Assembly (NCBI RefSeq): GCF_001640025.1
Contig: NC_031674.1
Location: 1,736,001 to 1,800,000, forward strand
Origin: Sugiyamaella lignohabitans
Taxonomy: Eukaryota; Ascomycota; Dipodascomycetes; Dipodascales; Trichomonascaceae
DNA: 64,000 bases
Direction: 5' to 3'
The position numbers and the translations under genes are program-made. Positions 58,555 through 64,000 of this stretch are shown in pieces (positions within the stretch are counted from its first letter, which is position 1; every line of letters starts with the position of its first letter). Below the pieces are notes generated by a model that was not told the origin of the DNA, ran no database searches, and saw only the letters and a list, made by a program, of their open reading frames with translations.

Positions 58555-60477
58555 CTACTTTTGTTTCTTGCGGACCTGGGTGCTGTCGTCGATAGCAGTC
58601 CGTTTTGTGCCGGGAAAAGAGCTGGCTTTGATATCGTTATCTTCGCTGGAGATCCTGCGGCAGGGGTACTCGAAGTTCTGGCCTTCGAACACGTTTTGCG
58701 AGACTCGAGGTGCTTCGGTGAAGTAAGGATGCAGTAGAGCGTCGTTGGCAGTGATGCGTTTAGCGGGATCGTACTCGAGAAGATCAGACAGTAGTTCAAA
58801 GCCCTTTGCATTAGTCCAGCCTGTCGAATGGTACCATGATTCTAAGTTAGGAGAGTATGGTTTCATCGACTGGAGTGAGTGGTATTCAGGATACTTTGAC
58901 AGGGCCGGCCATTTTTCCACAGTAGGAGTCCCAAGAATCTCCACTACTTTTTGCACTTGATTTCGTTGGAATGGTACATTTCGTTTATTATCCATTTTGG
59001 CTTCTTCACCCTTGAAAATGGGTCTTAGTGAGAGAAGTTCGGCAAATACACATCCCACAGCCCACAGGTCGATTGCTGGTGTATAGTGTCTAGCACCAAA
59101 AAGCAGTTCAGGAGCTCGGTACCAAATGGTCACTACCACCTTATCTCCAGCCCACAGTGATTGTAATGGTTCTTTAAACAGTCTTGCTAGACCCAGATCG
59201 CCGATTTTGACGACGCCATCACTAGTAAGCATGATATTAGCAGGTTTCAAATCACGATGAAGAACCCAGTTCTGATGCAGATACGACACCCCGTTCAATA
59301 GCTGCCATAGCACCGATTTTACAGTTGATTCGGGGATAGCACGACGTTCGGGATGACAGTGAAAGTGGATAATCTGTAGTAAATCGTGTTCGGCAAAATC
59401 AAACACCATATAAATGCTTTTATCTTCGAGAATGATCTCGACCAGTTTAGTGATGTTCTTGTGATTAAGTTCGCGACATAGAGCCATTTCTCGACACGCC
59501 GACTGTGAAATGCCAGTGTAATGTGTAACTTCACCCTCTTTATCTGCTTTAAATTTCTTTATAGCACACACACGATTCTCTTTCAGGTTCTTTGAATTGG
59601 CTTTGTAAACTCGTCCATACGTACCAGCGGCTATATAACCGACAATGTCATATTTGGCGAGCACTCGTACCCGTTCCTGGTCCTTTCGCGCTTTATAAGC
59701 AGCCAAAGGGTTTGCTACTGACGCTGGCATGTTGAGTCTTCGGGCTTGTGAATGTGCCAGAGTCTGCGAAAATGTCTGTCCGGGCTGAACCTGTTTATCC
59801 AACCCACCACTCAGTCCTCGCAGTGGGAAGTTATACGACGATGGTATACTTGAAATAGTCGAACCTTGACTATGGCTCTGATTGTGTCCTTGACTGATAC
59901 TCTGACTACGACTCTGACCGAGGCTCTGACTACGACTCTGACTGAGGCTCTGACTACGACTCTGACTTAGGCTCTGATTGTGGTTCTGACTCGAACTTAA
60001 CCCGTGACCGTTGGTCTGAATACCAGACTGACTTTGTTGTGTCTGAGATCCACTCGAAAGACTCTGTCGTTGTAACTCTACGGGCTTACGAGCCAACTGA
60101 CTCAACACACTCTGATACTTCTGATGCTGCTGTTGTTGCTGCTGCTGTTGCTCTTGCTGTTGCTGCTGCTGACGACGCTGGCGCTGCTGAAATTGCTGTA
60201 ACTGGTCTAAACGTAACTGGCGTTGTTGTGGATTCGTGGTGCCAATAGTCCCAGACCCATTGCTCATATGAAGTAAGTTATGATAAGGCTGCGACGAAGA
60301 AGAGGATGACGATGACGATCTATTGGACCCTATGGCCCCACTAGTAACTGCTATACCCGGATCGGACCCGCTAATACTACCATTTCCATTCCCACTTGTG
60401 CCACGGTTCAAAGACTTATTTAAATCCACTTTTGAAGCTATACTCCTATTACCCTCGGTCCTCCAATGATCCACCAT
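58555..60477 (-). CDS. SSN3: Mediator kinase Ssn3/Srb10 (CDK8)
   Basis: 640 residues from the ATG at 60477 ([10 protein letters not shown]); the frame is open farther up but has no ATG. Cyclin-C-dependent kinase of the Mediator CDK8 module, nuclear. Long low-complexity N-terminus: a Gln-rich run (nt about 60125-60185) and a coding minisatellite of SQSRSQSL type (nt about 59876-59985). Kinase domain about 268-590: glycine loop [13 protein letters not shown], the CDK8 helix [15 protein letters not shown] (SMSACRE-like), [18 protein letters not shown], and [31 protein letters not shown] is diagnostic for CDK8. No intron seen in the coding part. Confidence 0.94.
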   Translation of the reverse strand: MVDHWRTEGNRSIASKVDLNKSLNRGTSGNGNGSISGSDPGIAVTSGAIGSNRSSSSSSSSSQPYHNLLHMSNGSGTIGTTNPQQRQLRLDQLQQFQQRQRRQQQQQQEQQQQQQQQHQKYQSVLSQLARKPVELQRQSLSSGSQTQQSQSGIQTNGHGLSSSQNHNQSLSQSRSQSLSQSRSQSLGQSRSQSISQGHNQSHSQGSTISSIPSSYNFPLRGLSGGLDKQVQPGQTFSQTLAHSQARRLNMPASVANPLAAYKARKDQERVRVLAKYDIVGYIAAGTYGRVYKANSKNLKENRVCAIKKFKADKEGEVTHYTGISQSACREMALCRELNHKNITKLVEIILEDKSIYMVFDFAEHDLLQIIHFHCHPERRAIPESTVKSVLWQLLNGVSYLHQNWVLHRDLKPANIMLTSDGVVKIGDLGLARLFKEPLQSLWAGDKVVVTIWYRAPELLFGARHYTPAIDLWAVGCVFAELLSLRPIFKGEEAKMDNKRNVPFQRNQVQKVVEILGTPTVEKWPALSKYPEYHSLQSMKPYSPNLESWYHSTGWTNAKGFELLSDLLEYDPAKRITANDALLHPYFTEAPRVSQNVFEGQNFEYPCRRISSEDNDIKASSFPGTKRTAIDDSTQVRKKQK

Positions 60478-61589
60478 TGATAGTAGGAGTCCAACTACAC
60501 CCCAGCCTGCCGCTAAACTTCTCACCCTGAGGTAGGGGTAGCTGGGCGCGCGGGGCGCGCGGGGGTGTAAATCCTCGCTCACCAGCCATACCTGCCCCTC
60601 TCTCCCCCCTCCCGCCTCCGCCGCCTCCCCCGCACTCTCGGACTTACCGGCCGCGCCCTATCTCCGCCATCTCCTCCTCATCCGGCCACTCTTCCCTGCC
60701 TCAAAAGCACGTTCTTCCCACCGTCCCAGCCAGTCCGGACCCGAATCTACAGACCCGAACCCGTTGAAGCAACCGCCAGACGCTCTCGTATACACAAGTG
60801 GGGGAATAGCGGGGTTACCGGGGAAAGATGGGATACAGGCGGGAGGGTCTTGCCTCCGGCGGCTGGGGCTCCGCCCCAGACCCCGCTGCTCCTCTCGCTC
60901 TGCTCGAGTCGGACTGCTGGGATCCCGGGCTTCTCCTGCGGAGCAGGAGCTACGGGGTCTGGGGCGGAGCCCCAGCCGCCGGAGGCAGGCCCCTCACCTC
61001 GACAGAGCTAGTGCTGCCACGGGTAAGGGCTGATAACCGTTTGGAAAAGGGGCTGGGAGGCGAGGAGATGGGGTGGAGGCCCGGTGAAAGGTGGTGATGA
61101 GTGCCGATCCTCGCGTTATCTTATCGGACCCTGCATATAAGGGGTTTAACTTTGACTCAGTCTGGGTCTCGGCAGAGACTGCACAAAATATAGAAAATAC
61201 AGGCGAATGTCTGGGTGGGAAGTCGCAAAGTGACTGAGACTGGTCGCCTGGCTTGGCTAGCAGTGAAAAAGGCGGAAAAGGTATGGTTTGGCTGCATAGT
61301 GAAAAGTCGAGAATCGGACTCTTGAATATTTTGATGAGGTAAATGCATGTATGAATAGATTTATAATTGTGTCTTCGTGGTTAGCAGGCTGATGTCGATG
61401 CTGATAATTAATTATCTACAAGTTATTTCAAAGTCCAGATATGGACCAGAGGGAAGAACCGCCTCAGCAACTGTCGGCTAATCACATGTATGGGGCGGGT
61501 AAGGGGATAGCGCGGAACGGGATCTTGTCGAGCGAAGATAGCAAGGTTTAGCTGGATTGCGACCCGATTGATATGAGTTTTGGGCCGAG
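60478..61589. other. Divergent promoter SSN3 / CQD1
   Basis: 1.1 kb. GC-rich CGCGCGGGGCGCGCGGGG at about 60547-60565, a pyrimidine tract (60597-60640), a DHE composite, and a short uORF at the right end. No other gene. Confidence 0.6.
60851..60987. repeat. DHE composite (B+ / A-) between SSN3 and CQD1
   Basis: B arm 60851-60911 (loop GCTCTGC), A arm 60933-60987 (loop GCGGAGC, linker CTACGGGG). Short spacer GACTGCTGGGATCCCGGG. Flanks GGGTCT / GGCCCC. Confidence 0.93.
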
Positions 61590-61593
61590 ATGA
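61573..61593 (+). promoter_or_regulatory. uORF overlapping the CQD1 start codon
   Basis: ATG AGT TTT GGG CCG AGA TGA: six codons whose TGA (61591-61593) overlaps the CQD1 ATG (61590-61592) as ATGA. If it lies in the leader it would reduce or couple initiation on CQD1. A second in-frame ATG follows directly. Confidence 0.5.
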
Positions 61594-64000
61594 TGGGCTT
61601 GAGAACGCCAGCTATGTTGTGGTCTTTGCCTGCGAGGCAGACCCTGAAGAATTGCTATAGACAGGCGCTGTGCCAACCGCAATTGAACATTCTCGGGTTT
61701 GGCCAGCCAACGGTGACCGCGACATGTGTGTCGAGAATCACTTCACAGCATTTCGGTGTGGTCGGTTCGACCTGCCGATTTTCGACGTCAGCAGTTCGAA
61801 TCAGTTCACGAACTTCCAGTAATCATTATTCTAAATTTGCAGGGCACGGGAAATGGACAGCCGTCGCCGGAAGTGCCTTTGCTATAGTCCTGGCTTCTTA
61901 TGTCTATAGCGAGTCGACTATATATAACGATTCCCCGAGACCGGAATTACCGGATGATAGCGGTGTTGGTCATAAACTCGATCGGATTCATAAGTCACAC
62001 AAAGAAGATGACCTATCGAACGACCCTGAGACTAGGGAAATGGCTATCTATGATATTCTTCAACTGGAATCCCAGCAAGATGCCAACCGGTCGGTTCTAT
62101 CCAGCACCATCCATTTCATACAGGCCAATTTCATAGAACCACTAGGAACTTGTGCTCGGTTCGTACAGCTGGTAGTACTGTTTTTGCCTGTAATACTATC
62201 ACTACCAATTGTTCTGGTGGGCCCACGAATCCAATCTCTAAAAGACGGTAATATAAAGCTGCTGAACCAGCGTCAGGGATCGATCATTTGGTACCGATAT
62301 TTAACATGGACCATGGAGATGTCTGGTCCTTCTTTTATAAAGGTATATGAAGAAGATGAGGGGGATTATTTATTTTGGTGGGCAGATTGGCTGTTGATAA
62401 CTACAATAGCATTTGCTGCATTCTAGCCACCATGTTGTGTGTGGGTGTTTTTTTTATCAACATTTGTTCAATATAAAAGAAAAAAAAAAAAACTAACTCT
62501 TTTCTCAGCTCGGCCAATGGGCTGCCTCCAGAACAGACATATTCCCAGAAACTTTCTGTCGGGAAATGTCGAAATTACATTCGAATGCTAGGGCCCATTC
62601 TCTAGCCGATACCAAACGAATCGTGTCCAAGGCATTCCATGGCATGCCATTTGACGACATTTTTGAAGAGTTTATCGAGACTCCTTTGGGAGTAGGAGCC
62701 ATGGCCCAAGTGTACAAAGCTAAACTCTCGCCACAAATAATAGCCAATCAACAAGAAAATCGATTAAATGTCGATATATTAAATGGCAAGCATCGTCATG
62801 TACCAAAGTTTATCCAGGAGAACCTAGAGAAATTACAACCCAAGGATATTACTCCACCATCGGACTGGGTTGTCATTAAAGTATTACATCCAAAAGTAGA
62901 GCAGAAAGTAGAGCGGGATCTCAAGATCATGCGGTTCTTTGCCAATGTTATAGATATTATCCCTACTATGGAATGGCTGTCATTGCCGGCAGAAGTGGAT
63001 CAATTCGCACTCATGATGCGGTTTCAATTGAATCTGCGGCTCGAGGCTGAGAATTTGTTAATATTCAGACAGAATTTCGCTGATAGAAAGGACATTCTGT
63101 TTCCAAAACCATATATCAACTTCAGCACCAGTAAAGTGTTGGTTGAAGAGTATATTAGTGGTATACCCATGACCAAACTCATGCAGAGATCGAATGGTAG
63201 CGGAAATATCGAAAAGGAAATTTCCAACAAGGGCCTGGATGCGTTTTTGAAAATGCTTTTAGTGGACAACTTCATCCATGCCGATTTGCACCCGGGAAAT
63301 ATTTATGTCAAGTTCTATAAAAAGGGCAAACTCAATCTGTTAGCTACTCAAGACACTGTAACGAGCCAAGAAGTCGAGCAAGCTACCCAACGACTTATGT
63401 CTTTAGTCGATGATGGAGATAAATTCCGCCAGGAGCTCGACACTCTCTATGAAGAGGGATACAGACCCCAGGTATGTTTCATCGATGCCGGTCTTGTAAC
63501 CGAGTTGAACCAGGTCAATAGAAGGAATTTTATCGATCTGTTTAAAGCCATTGCTGCTTTTGATGGATACCGAGTAGGCGAGCTGATGGTTGAACGGTCG
63601 CGAACGCCCGAATCGACGGTTGATAGCGAGATCTTCTACCTCAAAGTGCAACGGCTGGTGCGTCATATCAAGGAGCGAACGTTCGCGTTAGGAAGTGTTA
63701 AACTTGGCGATTTACTGGGTCAGATGCTGGGCATGGTTCGCGAGCACCACGTGCGTATGGAAGGTGACTTCGTAACCGTAGTGCTATCGATCCTGCTGCT
63801 AGAAGGTATCGGGCGACAGCTGGACCCCGACATCGACCTGTTCAAATCGGCCATCCCCATTCTCCGGCAGATCAGCCCGGCCAAAAACCAGGATCTCAAG
63901 GTGCTCAGCGACGACTCCTTGTCCATGATCAAGGTATGGCTGGCCCTCGAAGTGCGTCAATTCATCAACGCGTCTGTCCAGGACATCCACAACCTGGTCC
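61590..64000 (+). CDS. CQD1: Mitochondrial ABC1/UbiB-family protein Cqd1 (2 exons, 3' end outside window)
   Basis: Exons 61590-62342 and 62509 to the window end, about 748 residues visible. UbiB-like atypical kinase of the inner mitochondrial membrane; yeast Cqd1 (YPL109C) influences coenzyme Q distribution. N-terminal presequence (to about residue 75), a membrane segment (about 88-106), then a hydrophobic helix (about 188-212). The family KxGQ motif is split by the intron exactly after Lys (SFIK | LGQWAASRTDIFP). Further marks: GVGAMAQVYKA, VIKVLHP, HADLHPGN and FIDAGLV. The 166-bp intron starts GTATAT, ends ACTAACTCTTTTCTCAG, and has no DHE. If retained it adds 27 in-frame codons and a stop at 62426, removing the whole kinase domain. 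Confidence 0.92.

Overview
The window is nuclear DNA of a budding yeast (Saccharomycotina), most likely of the Dipodascales (Yarrowia / Trichomonascaceae side of the tree). Four things point there. Genes are compact, with short introns near the 5' end. Introns start GTAAGT, GTGAGT or GTATGT and end with a CTAAC-type branch point only about 10-30 nt before the AG. CTG falls at conserved leucines (for example in the RPT6 AAA domain), so this is not the CTG-Ser clade. It carries genes that Saccharomyces cerevisiae lacks (SET9-like, CHIP-like U-box). Naming a genus would be a guess.

Layout. 1-6 kb: the C-terminal part of eIF4G, two closely spaced membrane-protein genes, and RPT6. 6.9-14.5 kb: YNG2, SET9 and VAC1/PEP7. 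16-25.2 kb: HEM15, ALE1, AKR1 and a bHLH regulator. 25.2-30 kb: a gene-poor stretch ending in a secreted PBI2-like inhibitor. 30.6-41.6 kb: prefoldin 4, a PNPOx-like protein, PSF2, ARG2, VPS4 and an HsbA-like secreted protein. 43.8-46.4 kb: a broken Ty3/gypsy relic beside tRNA-Gly. 48.1-64 kb: EXO70, a CHIP-like TPR/U-box ligase with six introns, tRNA-Cys, a GT34 mannosyltransferase, a one-TM unknown protein, SSN3/CDK8 and the 5' part of CQD1. These are mostly unrelated housekeeping genes; I see no metabolic cluster.

The outstanding feature is a family of 53-62 bp GC-rich double-hairpin elements (called DHE here), 56 copies in 64 kb. Each reads TGCCTCCGGCGG, then hairpin 1 (stem CTGGGGC/GCCCCAG), then a linker, then hairpin 2. 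Hairpin 2 comes in types: A (CTCCTGC/GCAGGAG), B (ends CGAGTCG), C (GCTCGC/GCGAGC) and one D. Thirty-four copies form 17 inverted pairs (composites, mostly 134-146 bp). Fourteen of the pairs join one A arm to one B arm with a related spacer.

The positions are not random. 19 of 23 stop codons have a DHE arm about 8-160 nt downstream, reading TGCCTCC-first in the sense direction of that gene. All 13 solo copies next to a stop codon obey this orientation. Eight of the 16 introns recognised here also contain DHEs, always between the 5' splice site and the branch point. I infer either a very successful non-autonomous mobile element or a recruited 3'-end / intron RNA structure. Two related 16-bp minisatellite arrays and two retroelement-like relics complete the repeat content.
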